Below, piece after piece: positions 45,639 through 55,686 of a stretch of 64,000 nt of DNA (the stretch's first letter is position 1; the number at the start of each line of letters is the position of its first letter). The position numbers were made by a program, and so were the translations under genes. This stretch comes from Paenibacillus sp. TCA20. GTDB lineage: Bacteria; Bacillota; Bacilli; Paenibacillales; Paenibacillaceae. The stretch lies in assembly GCF_000732325.1 (NCBI RefSeq), contig NZ_BBIW01000005.1, positions 248,001 through 312,000 of the forward strand, read 5' to 3'. Below the pieces are notes generated by a model, which saw nothing but the letters and a program-made list of their open reading frames with translations, searched no databases and was not told the origin of the DNA.

Positions 45639-46604
45639 TTACCAAAGAGCTTGATCAAATTTGCGTGCGATATAGTTGGCTGTAAATACCAGGATAAATG
45701 CAACGAATGACTCGAATAATCCCATTGCCGTTGTTAAACTGAACTGTGCACCCTGTAAACCGACCCGATATATGTAAGTACTTATTACATCTGCAATCTG
45801 ATTTACATTTGAATTCTGAAGCATGAATACCTGATCAAAGCCTACTTCCATCACCCTGCCCATCGATAGGATAAGTAACAATATAATCGTTGGACGAATG
45901 CCGGGCAGGGTAATATGCCAGATCTGTCTTAACTTTCCTGCGCCATCCATTCCCGCTGCTTCATATAAGTTTGGATTAATTGTAGATAACGCAGCCAAAA
46001 AGATAATGGCATTAAAGCCCATATCCTTCCATATTCCTGATCCGACAAAAATAGCAACCCACGAGAATTTCTCATACATGAATGGGTAAGCTTCACCGGT
46101 GAACTGCTCAACAATTCGATTAACCAGACCATTCTCCATGGCAAAGGCCGTCGACACCAGCATGGCAATGATTACCCATGATAAGAAATGCGGCATATAA
46201 ACAATAGTCTGGACCGTTCGCTTAAAGAACATATTGCGTACTTCATTAAGCATAATGGCCAAAAGGATCGGAATAGGAAAGCCTACAATGAGGCTTAGCA
46301 AGCTTAGTAACAAAGTGTTCCGGATGATCTCTAAAGTTCGGGGATCCTGAAACAATAGCTCAAAATATTGAAATCCAACCCAAGGGCTGTTTATGATTCC
46401 GTCATAAAAGTTATAGTCTTTGAACGCAATAACTAGGCCGCCGATCGGCGCGTAACGGAATATAAGATAAAACAAGATAACAGGTATAAACATAATTAAC
46501 AGAGGTATGTTTGTTTTAAAGCGTTTCCATTTTGGGCCGCTCCATTTACTCTTCACTTTAGGGCCTTCGGGGTACATGGCTGAACTCGTGTTCCTAATCT
46601 CCAT
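45639..46604 (-). CDS. Carbohydrate ABC transporter permease (LplB type)
   Basis: A 321-residue MalF-like permease with six TM segments (FKTNIPLLIMFIPVILFYLI, IIRNTLLLSLLSLIVGFPIP, MPHFLSWVIIAMLVSTAFAM). The EAA loop is seen in NLYEAAGMDGAGKLRQIWHI, then TLPGIRPTIILLL. Family ending FTANYIARKFDQALW. GAGAGGAG precedes the ATG. First gene of the importer unit, behind the terminator of the YesN-type regulator; probably induced by that two-component system. Confidence 0.92.
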   Translation of the reverse strand: MEIRNTSSAMYPEGPKVKSKWSGPKWKRFKTNIPLLIMFIPVILFYLIFRYAPIGGLVIAFKDYNFYDGIINSPWVGFQYFELLFQDPRTLEIIRNTLLLSLLSLIVGFPIPILLAIMLNEVRNMFFKRTVQTIVYMPHFLSWVIIAMLVSTAFAMENGLVNRIVEQFTGEAYPFMYEKFSWVAIFVGSGIWKDMGFNAIIFLAALSTINPNLYEAAGMDGAGKLRQIWHITLPGIRPTIILLLILSMGRVMEVGFDQVFMLQNSNVNQIADVISTYIYRVGLQGAQFSLTTAMGLFESFVAFILVFTANYIARKFDQALW

Positions 46605-46734
46605 CGGATACTCCTCTCTTTCAAGTTTTTCGTTTATTGCTTATGCCTTAATTTTACAAATTGCATATAGCCAAAACATTTAAAATCTTACGAATTATTA
46701 TTGAAATTCTACACACTAAGCGTAACTCTCGCAC

Positions 46735-46774
46735 AAAAAACAGCCGACTGAATGAATTCTTAATTCAGCCGGCT
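46735..46774 (-). terminator. Intrinsic terminator after the YesN-type regulator
   Basis: AGCCG-CTGAAT arm (46742-46753) and ATTCAG-CGGCT arm (46763-46774), with one bulged base; on the minus strand GTTTTTTGTGC follows. Confidence 0.85.
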
Positions 46775-46795
46775 CCAAGAATAGTTGCCACAACT

Positions 46796-48301
46796 TTAAT
46801 CTTCATATTGCCTTCTATAAGAACGAGGAGATACACCTGTTAACTGCTTAAACACGACTGTAAAATAACTTGAATTATCAAATCCGACTCGCTCGGCAAT
46901 TTCCGTCATCTTCAGTCGTGTATACTGTAACAATCCTTTAGCTTCTTCAATTCGCAGCTGGCTGACGTAGTTGGTAAGCCCAATTCCGGTTTCTCTTTTG
47001 AACAGATTACTCAGATAATTAGGTGTTACATGGACATACGCAGCAACCGCCTGAAGAGAACAGTCACTATAATATTGGTTCTTGATATATTGCTTGGCTT
47101 GATACACGATATCATCCTGTTGACTGTTTAACCATTGTTTAAAAATACTCAGAAAGTCTGCACCTTTTTCTCTGGCCCATTGCAAGATCTCCTGCACAGT
47201 CCGAAATTCAAGGATTTGAGCAGGATTAAAGTCTTCTCCTGTTACTTCCGCTCTAATATGCTTGAAATCTGACAGCAAAATACTGGACAGTACTGACACC
47301 AGTGTGTACATCCTCATTTTACAAATCTGCAGTTCAGATGTTACTGTTCGTTCCACGTACTCCATAATTCTCTGCTCGACTGCCGACAGATCACTAGTAA
47401 TCAGTAAAGACAGAATTTCTTCCTTAAGCATAGTGAAGCTATCCATTGCTGCTGAATCTTCTAATACACCTTCACCTTGTAGATTGAAGGAAGTTGTGAA
47501 TTGGGTTGCTAAATCATCAAACCCATCTAATATTCCGAGCTTCAGCCAGCTTATCTCCAATCCCATAAAATGACGCACGGCCTCAAAGACAGCTTCGCTG
47601 TAAGTTTCCACTGCAGGCTCATGCTTGAATAAGAACGCAAACGTTTCCTTGCGCAGCGGCAAATAAATCCCTTCGACAGCGTGTCTCTGCTGCAGCTCCT
47701 GTATAATATTTGTTATAGCATAATAGAGAAGATCAATATCATCCGGATTATAATTTCTACCGGGCAGATCATAGCTGTCAATGTGAAGGATGTAGAACGA
47801 CGCTCCCTTCCAATGCTGCATCCACTCCTCCCTAACTCCCCTCTCACAAGGAAAGCCGAACAAAGCTGAGCGGAACAGCTCGATCTGCCTTTGCTGTTTC
47901 ATAAGTCTTATATTCAGCTGCTTTAATCGGAGCTCCTCATAAGCTTGACGTAGCACCCGGTATGCTTCATCCAACGAGAACGGCTTTAATAGGAATTCCA
48001 CCGCTCCATAACGGAGTGCACGCTGCGCATATTCAAAATCACGATAACCTGTTAAAATGATCACTTTAATATCCGGATGCATATGAGACAGCCACTCCAT
48101 GAACTGTAGTCCATCCATCACCGGCATATTAATATCCGTTATGATTAGATCCGGCTTGTTTAATTCCACCGACAGCATTGCCTCTTCCCCATCTGATGCT
48201 TCTCCGACCACTTCCCAGCCTAGTTGATTACTTGATATCAATTGCACAAGCCCTTCACGAAACCAAATTTCGTCGTCTACGACAAGCAATTTACCAATCA
48301 A
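46796..48301 (-). CDS. YesN-type AraC response regulator
   Basis: A 501-residue response regulator. Receiver (1-120): LLVVDDEIWFREGLVQLIS, phospho-acceptor in DLIITDINMPVMDG, switch region VIILTGYRDFEYAQ and Lys in FLLKPFSLDEA. A ~260-residue central region follows. Two AraC HTHs close the protein (SLQAVAAYVHVTPNYLSNLF and MTEIAERVGFDNSSYFTVVF, ending VSPRSYRRQ). Start TTG overlaps the kinase stop by 4 nt (TTGA). It would activate the neighbouring importer and hydrolase genes when its kinase detects a glycan. Confidence 0.9.
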   Translation of the reverse strand: MIGKLLVVDDEIWFREGLVQLISSNQLGWEVVGEASDGEEAMLSVELNKPDLIITDINMPVMDGLQFMEWLSHMHPDIKVIILTGYRDFEYAQRALRYGAVEFLLKPFSLDEAYRVLRQAYEELRLKQLNIRLMKQQRQIELFRSALFGFPCERGVREEWMQHWKGASFYILHIDSYDLPGRNYNPDDIDLLYYAITNIIQELQQRHAVEGIYLPLRKETFAFLFKHEPAVETYSEAVFEAVRHFMGLEISWLKLGILDGFDDLATQFTTSFNLQGEGVLEDSAAMDSFTMLKEEILSLLITSDLSAVEQRIMEYVERTVTSELQICKMRMYTLVSVLSSILLSDFKHIRAEVTGEDFNPAQILEFRTVQEILQWAREKGADFLSIFKQWLNSQQDDIVYQAKQYIKNQYYSDCSLQAVAAYVHVTPNYLSNLFKRETGIGLTNYVSQLRIEEAKGLLQYTRLKMTEIAERVGFDNSSYFTVVFKQLTGVSPRSYRRQYED

Positions 48302-50103
48302 CGATCCTCACGCTCCAATCGCAAATAGGGCAATTTTATACGCACCAAAGTTCCTTGCCCAATTACGGATTCGAAATCAACTCCATATGGGGGACCAAAC
48401 TCTAGTTCAACCCGCCTGATAATACTTCCCGTTCCAATGCGATTACGTTTGTCCGTCGGCGGAGCCGATGCGGCCATCATTATTCCGTCAATCATCTCCT
48501 GTGACATTCCACAGCCGTTATCACGAATCTCGATCACAAGAGACGGATCTGCAGCATCAGAATGAGACTGAATATATCCTGATATCACTAATCGGCGATC
48601 TGTCTTTTTGTCGCGAAAAGCATGAATGAAAGCATTCTCCACAATGGGCTGGATGAGGAGCCTGAACACGCGGCATTCCATAATTTCTTCTGGCATATTC
48701 ATATCAACTGTGAGTGAATCAGGATAACGTTCTTTCTGTATTTCCACATAATTGTGAATCTGACGGATCTCATCCCGAAGTGTGGTCATTTGCTGAACAG
48801 GTTCCAGCGAATATTGCAGCATTTCTGATAGGTTGTTAATGAGACGAGCAGACCTCTCATCTCCAAGCATATAGAATTTCCAGAAGAACATCCCTAATGT
48901 ATTGTATAAAAAATGAGGATTGAGCTGCGCTTGAATCGCCTTCAATTCAGCCTCTTTCTCATTAATTCTGCGTTCGTACATTTCATAAATTAGATTCTCG
49001 ATTTGGCTGGTCATGTTGTTGAAGCTCTCTCCCAAGTAGCCCAGCTCATCCTTACTCTGAATTGGAACACGGGCATCGAACTTACCTGCTCTTACATGTC
49101 TCATTCCTCTCACAAGGTTACCGAGTGGACGCAGTAGAATACGACTGATGACAATGACGATGATACTGAGGCTTACAAAGCTCGCAAGTGCAGAAACTAC
49201 AGCTACTTGCAGTATCACCTTGCTTTCACTTTGAATTTGCGCAAGAGAAACCTTGCTTACAAGCGTAAACCCGACTCGTTCAGATTGTTGTCTAGTATAC
49301 ATATAGGAAGTGCCATTCTCTTTACGGACGATACTTCCTAGTGACGGAAATTCCCCGAGTTTCGGTTCCTCTGCATAGGTTCTGTCATTTAACAAGTATA
49401 GAAGCCGACCTTCCTGATCAAATAGATAAGCTTCTGCATCCTCATGAACACGTAGATCCTTCATATGCGACTCAAACAACGAATTGTTAAATAAAATGAG
49501 CATGGTTCCATAGGTATCCAGATCAATGGTGCGCATCAGCCGGCCGGCTACCACCATATTTGCCGTGTTTAATTGATGAAAATCGTTTTCTTCTGCTCTG
49601 CTCCAGACATACTCCCCACCCGTTGGAATTAGCCTTGTCAGTGTTTCGTTCAGATAAGAACTGTTGAAATTGTTGAATCTGCCTGAGAATGAACCTAGAT
49701 TGAGAATGTTCCCCTTAAGATCGTAGATTCGAATCCCCATGATCTCTGGCGCATCCAGTCTTACTTGATAGATTTCCTTGTCCAATAATTGTTCGAGTTT
49801 TAACCGCTCGTAGGAGCTGGATTGCTCGTTCAGCTTCATGACTTCCTGACTGACCGACGGATTTAAGGTGATGTAATCCGTTATCCGATACATCTCGTTG
49901 ACTCTTGAATCCAGTTGAGCGAGAATTTGCTCTGTTGTCATATAATACTGACGACTGATTTCTTCGTTAAACAACGACAAATGAATGCGATAAGTAATTA
50001 TGCCTGTGATGAGTGATATAAGGATATTGGCAACGGATATTGCAATAATTAATTTCGTGCTAAATTTATAATTTCTTCCTAACGACCTCCATCCTTTCCT
50101 AAT
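48298..50103 (-). CDS. YesM-type sensor histidine kinase (apparent ATT start)
   Basis: About 601 residues. TM1 (KLIIAISVANILISLITGII), extracellular sensor about 65-310, TM2 (VVSALASFVSLSIIVIVISR), HAMP, then His_kinase with the phospho-His in AIQAQLNPHFLYNTLGMFFW, and HATPase_c (IQPIVENAFIHAF, EIRDNGCGMSQ). The first TTG (49980) would remove TM1. The frame is open further with no ATG, GTG or TTG, until ATT at 50103, which lies 7 nt after GGAGGGG (50117-50111). ATT is therefore the best start. It senses an extracellular carbohydrate or fragment and phosphorylates the coupled regulator. Confidence 0.85.
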   Translation of the reverse strand: MRKGWRSLGRNYKFSTKLIIAISVANILISLITGIITYRIHLSLFNEEISRQYYMTTEQILAQLDSRVNEMYRITDYITLNPSVSQEVMKLNEQSSSYERLKLEQLLDKEIYQVRLDAPEIMGIRIYDLKGNILNLGSFSGRFNNFNSSYLNETLTRLIPTGGEYVWSRAEENDFHQLNTANMVVAGRLMRTIDLDTYGTMLILFNNSLFESHMKDLRVHEDAEAYLFDQEGRLLYLLNDRTYAEEPKLGEFPSLGSIVRKENGTSYMYTRQQSERVGFTLVSKVSLAQIQSESKVILQVAVVSALASFVSLSIIVIVISRILLRPLGNLVRGMRHVRAGKFDARVPIQSKDELGYLGESFNNMTSQIENLIYEMYERRINEKEAELKAIQAQLNPHFLYNTLGMFFWKFYMLGDERSARLINNLSEMLQYSLEPVQQMTTLRDEIRQIHNYVEIQKERYPDSLTVDMNMPEEIMECRVFRLLIQPIVENAFIHAFRDKKTDRRLVISGYIQSHSDAADPSLVIEIRDNGCGMSQEMIDGIMMAASAPPTDKRNRIGTGSIIRRVELEFGPPYGVDFESVIGQGTLVRIKLPYLRLEREDR

Positions 50104-50210
50104 CTTTAATCCCCTCCATTTTTTCAGTTATACAACCATATGTAACCGCTATCACTTTTATATTGAATGATTCATGAATTGGAAGTCAACTAACTTGCTA
50201 ATCAGATTTA

Positions 50211-50250
50211 ATGAAAAATGGAGCCGTTGCCGTAAGGCCAACCGCTCCAT
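50211..50250 (-). terminator. Intrinsic terminator of the ehu-ect operon
   Basis: ATGGAGC (50218-50224) pairs with GCTCCAT (50244-50250), extended by GTTG-CC / GG-CAAC; on the minus strand TTTTTCATT follows. Confidence 0.85.
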
Positions 50251-50339
50251 TATTATTGAAAAGTCTATGATATGAATATGATCTTACCACGAATAGATAT
50301 ACCTGATTCCTCGCCCGAAATCCTGTCTACCTATATAAT

Positions 50340-51245
50340 TTAGATAGATTGACGAGCAGCAATATATTCTGGTCTTGGATCCTGTCCTGAATACGGTTCT
50401 ACGACCTTATTTTCAACACTATTATATACCATGAAAATATTACTTCGCGGGTAAGGCGTTATATTGCTGTTCGATCCGTGCATAATGTTACAATCGAACA
50501 AGAGTATAGAGCCAGCTTTACCTACAGGTGTATCTATCCCGTTTTTCTTAACCATTTGGCTCAAGCTATCTGGATCAGGAACACCATATTCTTGTTTTCT
50601 TAACGAATCTTTAAAATGATTTTCAGGAGTACGGCCGATACATGCCACAAATTGTTTGTGAGAACCGGGAACCACCATAAGCGGTCCATTGAAATGATAA
50701 TTATCTTCCAACGCAAAGGAGCAGCTTAATGCTCTCATACGCGGCATTCCATCCTCCACATGCCAGGTTTCAAAGTCGGAATGCCAATAGAATTCTTTCC
50801 CTGTAAAACCAGGCTTGTAATTGATACGAGATTGATGTATATAGGTCTTGCTTCCGAGTAAATAGTCTGTGATCGCAACTATTCTAGCATGCTTTGAGAG
50901 ATTCACGAATACCGAATTGCTGTTATGAACGGCAAATACAGACCGTACCTCGTCACCACCTGGCTCACGAATAATTCTGTCATCCTGGATATTGCTCACT
51001 TGTTCTTTCAAATTTCTGGCTTCAGTCTGATAATGCTGTAATTCATCTTCATCGAAAAAGTTCTCTATAAACAAATAGCCATTGCGCTCATAGAAGTCTG
51101 ACTGTTCCTTGGAAATAGGAGCTTGGGTGGACCATTCCGAATAGAGGACTGGATCCTTTCTGTTCAAAATTTTTGGCTCCAAGTGGATTCTAGAAGGATA
51201 AAGGTCTTTTTGTTCTTCATGTAAGGCAGATAATTTTTTGTTCAT
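50340..51245 (-). CDS. ectD: Ectoine 5-hydroxylase
   Basis: A 301-residue Fe(II)/2-oxoglutarate dioxygenase that converts ectoine to 5-hydroxyectoine. The facial triad is visible: His and Asp in FYWHSDFETWHVEDGMPRMR, distal His in LLFDCNIMHGSNSN; GPLMVVPGSHK and YPRSNIFMVYN are EctD hallmarks. The N-terminus YPSRIHLEPKILNRKDPVLY is also EctD-like. ATG 51245, downstream of AAGGAGA, is used; the frame is open to 51305 but would overlap ectC. Last gene of the operon; gives hydroxyectoine as a heat- and desiccation-protective solute. Confidence 0.95.
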   Translation of the reverse strand: MNKKLSALHEEQKDLYPSRIHLEPKILNRKDPVLYSEWSTQAPISKEQSDFYERNGYLFIENFFDEDELQHYQTEARNLKEQVSNIQDDRIIREPGGDEVRSVFAVHNSNSVFVNLSKHARIVAITDYLLGSKTYIHQSRINYKPGFTGKEFYWHSDFETWHVEDGMPRMRALSCSFALEDNYHFNGPLMVVPGSHKQFVACIGRTPENHFKDSLRKQEYGVPDPDSLSQMVKKNGIDTPVGKAGSILLFDCNIMHGSNSNITPYPRSNIFMVYNSVENKVVEPYSGQDPRPEYIAARQSI

Positions 51246-51273
51246 GACAATAACATCTCCTTCGAATGAATTT

Positions 51274-51651
51274 TTAAAGCAGGGGATACGTTCCTTCTTC
51301 GTCATGCACTTCTGCTCCAGTCAGCGGAGGATTAAAGACACACACCATTCGCATATGGCTGCGAGCTCTAAGATAATGCTTTTCATGACCATCCAAAGCA
51401 TACATCATGCCTGGAGAGATCCGATACGTTTCTCCTCCTATTACCTCGATCTCACCTTCACCTTCGATGCAATACACTGCTTCTACATGGTTTTTGTACC
51501 AAATTAACGTCTCTGTTCCCGCTTTGATTAGCGTATCATTCAGTGAAAATCCCATGCCATCCTTCGTCAACAGCAATCTTCTTGAATTCCAAGTTTGTGT
51601 ATCAATGTCATCCTTCGAATGAATAATTTCTTCTAAATGCTTAACGATCAT
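51274..51651 (-). CDS. ectC: Ectoine synthase
   Basis: A 125-residue cupin enzyme closing N-gamma-acetyl-diaminobutyrate to ectoine. EctC signature: [67 protein letters not shown] and [21 protein letters not shown]. The Tyr/Glu/His metal-binding set typical of the family is present. ATG overlaps the ectB stop by 4 nt. Length is standard. Confidence 0.97.
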   Translation of the reverse strand: MIVKHLEEIIHSKDDIDTQTWNSRRLLLTKDGMGFSLNDTLIKAGTETLIWYKNHVEAVYCIEGEGEIEVIGGETYRISPGMMYALDGHEKHYLRARSHMRMVCVFNPPLTGAEVHDEEGTYPLL

Positions 51652-52940
51652 GTTAACCTCTCCTCTTTAGCTAATTGGTCTATACTGTTCTTAAATATCT
51701 CAAGTCCCTTTTCCAAGAATTCCAGCTCTATCGTAAGTGGAGGCATAATTTTTGCTACCTCACTGTAAGGACCTGATGTTTCCATTATCAATCCATGTTC
51801 AAATGCGATCTCTGATAATCTTCCAGCGTGTTCGGGCTTGTCAAAAACAAGCCCCTGAATCATGCCTCTGCCGCGGGACTGAACGATAAGCTCAGGGTAC
51901 TGAATTGAGATACTTTCTAATGTACTGCGAATCTGATGTTCTCGAATCCCAATATCCAGCTGAAAGTCCTTCGTTTCCCAATAGTTTAGAGCTTCCGCTG
52001 CTGCGACGAATCCAAGATTATTACCTCTAAACGTTCCATTATGCTCGCCAGGCTGCCAGATATCGATCTCTGGTTTTATCAGGGTTAGCGCCATTGGAAG
52101 GCCGTATCCACCAATGGATTTTGAAAGGCAGATAATATCAGGCTCGATCCCTGCGTCATCAAAACTGAAGAATGTACCTGTTCTGCCGCATCCCATCTGT
52201 ATATCATCCAGGATCAGAAGAATTCCTTTCTTTTTGCACAGCCGCTCAAGATTACGTAGCCATTCCCTACTAGCAGCATTCAGACCACCCTCTCCCTGCA
52301 CGGCTTCAACGATGATTGCAGCTGGAAGTGGTATGCCGCTCCCTGGATCATCAAGCATTTTCTCCATATACCGAATTGTATCTACCCCTGAACCGAAGTA
52401 ACCATCGTACGGCATAAATATGGAGTGGTTCAGATCTACTCCAGCACCTTGCCTTTTAAAGGCATTTCCTGTAACAGACAGGGAGCCGAGTGACATACCG
52501 TGAAATGCATTTGTAAAACATAGAACCGTGGATCTCTTAGTCACTTTGCGCGCAATCTTTAAGGCAGATTCAACGGCGTTGGTTCCTGTTGGACCGGGAA
52601 ACATCACTTTATGATCCCATTCTCTAGGCTTCAGAATCACCTCCTTGAAACGGGTCAAGAAATGTTCCTTCGCGTCTGTTGCCATATCAAGGCTATGGGT
52701 AACTCCATCACGCATCATATAATCAATCAGCTTGTTACGAATTATTTCATTATTGTGACCGTAATTCAGGGCACCGGCCCCTGCGAAAAAATCGATATAC
52801 TCGTTCCCCTGTGTATCCCACAATCTCGAATTTTTTGCCTTATCAAAGACGGTTTGGAAACTACGGCAATAACTCCTCACTTCCGATTCCATTTCATTAA
52901 ACACAGTTAACTTCGGCATCTCCATGACTTGATTATCCAT
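51648..52940 (-). CDS. ectB: L-2,4-diaminobutyrate transaminase
   Basis: A 430-residue class III PLP aminotransferase that makes diaminobutyrate from aspartate semialdehyde and glutamate. EctB features: [78 protein letters not shown], and the PLP Lys in [25 protein letters not shown] precedes the ATG. Second synthesis gene of the operon. Confidence 0.96.
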   Translation of the reverse strand: MDNQVMEMPKLTVFNEMESEVRSYCRSFQTVFDKAKNSRLWDTQGNEYIDFFAGAGALNYGHNNEIIRNKLIDYMMRDGVTHSLDMATDAKEHFLTRFKEVILKPREWDHKVMFPGPTGTNAVESALKIARKVTKRSTVLCFTNAFHGMSLGSLSVTGNAFKRQGAGVDLNHSIFMPYDGYFGSGVDTIRYMEKMLDDPGSGIPLPAAIIVEAVQGEGGLNAASREWLRNLERLCKKKGILLILDDIQMGCGRTGTFFSFDDAGIEPDIICLSKSIGGYGLPMALTLIKPEIDIWQPGEHNGTFRGNNLGFVAAAEALNYWETKDFQLDIGIREHQIRSTLESISIQYPELIVQSRGRGMIQGLVFDKPEHAGRLSEIAFEHGLIMETSGPYSEVAKIMPPLTIELEFLEKGLEIFKNSIDQLAKEERLT

Positions 52941-52957
52941 TGTTTCCCTCCATCTGT

Positions 52958-53470
52958 TTAAATGTCATTAAAAAAAGGACCTATAACAAAAAGCGGCTCA
53001 TCCTCATGAATTGACTCGTTTGGAAACAGTTCTTTTCCATAGCCCACTGTGACCGTGCTAGGTATTGACTTCTCTTCGGCAAAGCTTAGAAATAACCGGC
53101 GAGAGGCCATGTTGCTCGGTGATACAGTAGCTTCAATGAATCGAACTCCTTGCATCGTCCTATGTTTAAGCAATCTAGTTAGCATAGACTTGGCAATGCC
53201 TTGTCTCCGATGAGAAGAAGCGACAGCTACCTGCCATACAAACAAGGTTTCCGGATTTCTCGGTGAGCGAAAGGCAGATATGAAACCAACTATATTTTCA
53301 TCATCTTCTGCAACAATACAGGTATCTTTGAAATAATCCCCGAGCATCATGTAGCAATACGGCGAATTCAGATCAAGTGATCCCGTTCCTCGAATTAATT
53401 CCCATATCCGGCTTCCATCTTCTGCTGCCGGCTGTCGGTACGTCACTTCTTTTTGAGTGTTTACAGTCAT
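52958..53470 (-). CDS. ectA: L-2,4-diaminobutyrate acetyltransferase
   Basis: A 170-residue GNAT enzyme that acetylates diaminobutyrate at the gamma amine. EctA features: [60 protein letters not shown] (acetyl-CoA site) and [23 protein letters not shown] 53470, after AAAGGAGGAGCAAG, is chosen over 53488. It follows ehuA by 30 nt with no terminator, so import and synthesis genes form one operon. Confidence 0.95.
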   Translation of the reverse strand: MTVNTQKEVTYRQPAAEDGSRIWELIRGTGSLDLNSPYCYMMLGDYFKDTCIVAEDDENIVGFISAFRSPRNPETLFVWQVAVASSHRRQGIAKSMLTRLLKHRTMQGVRFIEATVSPSNMASRRLFLSFAEEKSIPSTVTVGYGKELFPNESIHEDEPLFVIGPFFNDI

Positions 53471-53500
53471 CTTGCTCCTCCTTTCCATTAATATCAGAAT

Positions 53501-54349
53501 TCAATTGGATTCTCCTCCAGAACGGAATCGTGCAAGAAAGCTTTGCAGACGCTCACTCTGAGGATGATCAAAAATTTCCTCCGGTGTTCCCTGTTCAACG
53601 ATTACTCCTTCTGCACCGAAGATTACCCGATCAGCAATATCCTTTGCGAAATCCATTTCATGAGTGATGAGCATCATGGCCATCTCCCCTTCTTCCGCGA
53701 TCTCACGAATAACCTCTAGTACTTCTCCTACAAGTTCGGGGTCGAGAGCTGAGGTAACTTCGTCAAATACCATTACTTTTGGCCGCATGACTAGTGCCCT
53801 TGCTATCGCCACTCGCTGCTTTTGGCCACCTGACAAGCTTGCAGGGTACATCTTTAACTTATCAGCAAGACCTACCTTACCAAGCATAGAAATGGCTCTT
53901 TCCTCGGCCTCCGCTTTAGATAAACCAAGCACCTTTCTTGGAGCTTCTGTTACATTGCGAAGTACGTTCATATGTGGAAACAGATTGAAATGTTGAAAAA
54001 TCATACCGACATTACAGCGCATTTTGTGAAGATGCTTTTCATTCGCCCGAATGATCCGTCCTTTATCCTCCATGTGCCATAGCAGTTCGCCGTCAACCTC
54101 AATGGTTCCTTGGGTTGGCTCTTCAAGCGTCATGAGCATTCGCCCCAATGTGGTTTTACCTGAACCACTTGGTCCAATGACAGCCACTTTTTCACCAGGT
54201 CTTATTTCCAGGTCAATGCCCTTCAGCACTTCCACATCTCCGAAGGATTTGGTTACACCGCTATATTTCACGATCGGGTTCATTTCGGTATTTGTCGTAC
54301 CCCCTCGTACTGTGCTTAAATCAGTACCTTTCAGAATGACTGAGCTCAC
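53501..54349 (-). CDS. ehuA: Ectoine/hydroxyectoine ABC transporter ATP-binding protein
   Basis: A 282-residue polar-amino-acid-type ATPase. Walker [16 protein letters not shown]-loop [12 protein letters not shown], signature [17 protein letters not shown], Walker [15 protein letters not shown], switch His LITHEMDFA. It powers uptake through the two adjacent permeases. Start GTG, placed by AGGAGG at 8 nt. EhuA identity follows from EhuB-type features of the binding protein and from the ect genes downstream. Confidence 0.92.
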   Translation of the reverse strand: MSSVILKGTDLSTVRGGTTNTEMNPIVKYSGVTKSFGDVEVLKGIDLEIRPGEKVAVIGPSGSGKTTLGRMLMTLEEPTQGTIEVDGELLWHMEDKGRIIRANEKHLHKMRCNVGMIFQHFNLFPHMNVLRNVTEAPRKVLGLSKAEAEERAISMLGKVGLADKLKMYPASLSGGQKQRVAIARALVMRPKVMVFDEVTSALDPELVGEVLEVIREIAEEGEMAMMLITHEMDFAKDIADRVIFGAEGVIVEQGTPEEIFDHPQSERLQSFLARFRSGGESN

Positions 54350-54366
54350 ACATGTAGCCTCCTTTT

Positions 54367-55029
54367 TTATTTTCCTCGTTGCAGATTAAGTCTTTTCTCT
54401 ACTTGCTGCACCAGCAAAGACGAAACATAGCTAATGATCAAGAACAATATGCCAACAAGTGTATAAGGTTCAAATGCCCGAAACGACTCGGACACGATGT
54501 TTTTGGCTGTCAGCATCAGCTCAACTACTGTGATCGCACTCAGAATCGGTGTTTCTTTAAACATGACAATTAAGTAATTGCCCAATACCGGGATAATGGG
54601 AGGAATCGCCTGAGGTAAAATAATGGTGCGCCAGGTTTGTGCCTTTGTATAGTTCAGTGCAGTCGCTGCTTCCCATTGCCCCTTATCCACTGCTTCAATA
54701 CCTGATCTGTACACTTCTGATAAATAAGTGCTGTAGTGAAGGCCAAGTCCGATTACGCCTGCATAGAACGCAGGAATGGATAAATTCGTGATCAACGGCA
54801 GGCTGTAGTATAGGAAGAAGACCTGCACCAGTAATGGTGTGTTTCTTACAAATTCAATAATTCCTTTGGTGATCAGCGAGATCGGTTTGAATTTGCTTCG
54901 AGCAGCAAAGGCGAGGAGAAGCCCCACAATTAGTGCCAGGACAAAGGCGCAAAGCGTAATCCATACCGTCATTTGGAGAGCACCAATCAGTTCCGGCAAA
55001 ATTTCAACGACATAATTCCAATCCCACAT
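54367..55029 (-). CDS. ehuD: Ectoine/hydroxyectoine ABC transporter permease EhuD
   Basis: A 220-residue HisM/GlnP-type permease, five TM segments. N-terminus [20 protein letters not shown] is EhuD-like; EAA-type loop [20 protein letters not shown] then [20 protein letters not shown]. Ends with [20 protein letters not shown] precedes the ATG. Forms the membrane pore with EhuC. Confidence 0.9.
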   Translation of the reverse strand: MWDWNYVVEILPELIGALQMTVWITLCAFVLALIVGLLLAFAARSKFKPISLITKGIIEFVRNTPLLVQVFFLYYSLPLITNLSIPAFYAGVIGLGLHYSTYLSEVYRSGIEAVDKGQWEAATALNYTKAQTWRTIILPQAIPPIIPVLGNYLIVMFKETPILSAITVVELMLTAKNIVSESFRAFEPYTLVGILFLIISYVSSLLVQQVEKRLNLQRGK

Positions 55030-55031
55030 GC

Positions 55032-55685
55032 TTACAACCTCCCCGCTGTCAGTTTACGCTCTAGCTGTCTGACTCCCATTGAAACGAGCGTAGTGATGAC
55101 AAAATACATGAGGAGCAGCAGAATAAGGATCTCCGTTGTCCAGGAAATGTAATTGTTGCGTAGAACCATCGCCTGATATGTCAAATCCGCCATCGTAATG
55201 AAATATACAAGTGAAGTCGACTTGATGAGCTCCACAAGCTGATTACCGAACGGAGGGAGCATCTGCATGGAGGCTTGGGGGAGAATAACGTTCCACAACC
55301 GCAGGCCAGGCTTCATATTTAATGCTGTTGCTGCCTCCCATTGTCCTTTCGGTACCGAGAGTACAGCACTTCGAACAATCTCTGATCCGTATGCACCATA
55401 ATTAAGTCCTACAGCAAGGATGGCAGCCAACATTTTTGGAAGCTCGATCCCGATGAACGGAAGTGCAAAATATAGCCAGAATAACTGAACAAGAAGTGAA
55501 GTTCCTCGAAATATCTCAACGTATATCGTAGTAAGAGTGCGAACGATCCATAGTTTAGACAAGCGGCAGAGCCCAGCCGCAAAGGCTACGATTAGAGCCA
55601 GAATTGCTGAAAAGAAAGCGACCGTTATTGTAATTTCTGCCCCTTTCAGCAGGGTTGGGAGAAAATCAAGCCATGAACTTGGCAT
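55032..55685 (-). CDS. ehuC: Ectoine/hydroxyectoine ABC transporter permease EhuC
   Basis: A 217-residue HisM/GlnP-type permease. Start SSWLDFLPTLLKGAEITITV, then VRTLTTIYVEIFRGTSLLVQ and the EAA-type loop [20 protein letters not shown] with WNVILPQASMQMLPPFGN. It begins 1 nt after the ehuB stop and is followed 2 nt later by ehuD, so the three are tightly coupled. Confidence 0.9.
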   Translation of the reverse strand: MPSSWLDFLPTLLKGAEITITVAFFSAILALIVAFAAGLCRLSKLWIVRTLTTIYVEIFRGTSLLVQLFWLYFALPFIGIELPKMLAAILAVGLNYGAYGSEIVRSAVLSVPKGQWEAATALNMKPGLRLWNVILPQASMQMLPPFGNQLVELIKSTSLVYFITMADLTYQAMVLRNNYISWTTEILILLLLMYFVITTLVSMGVRQLERKLTAGRL

Positions 55686-55686
55686 G

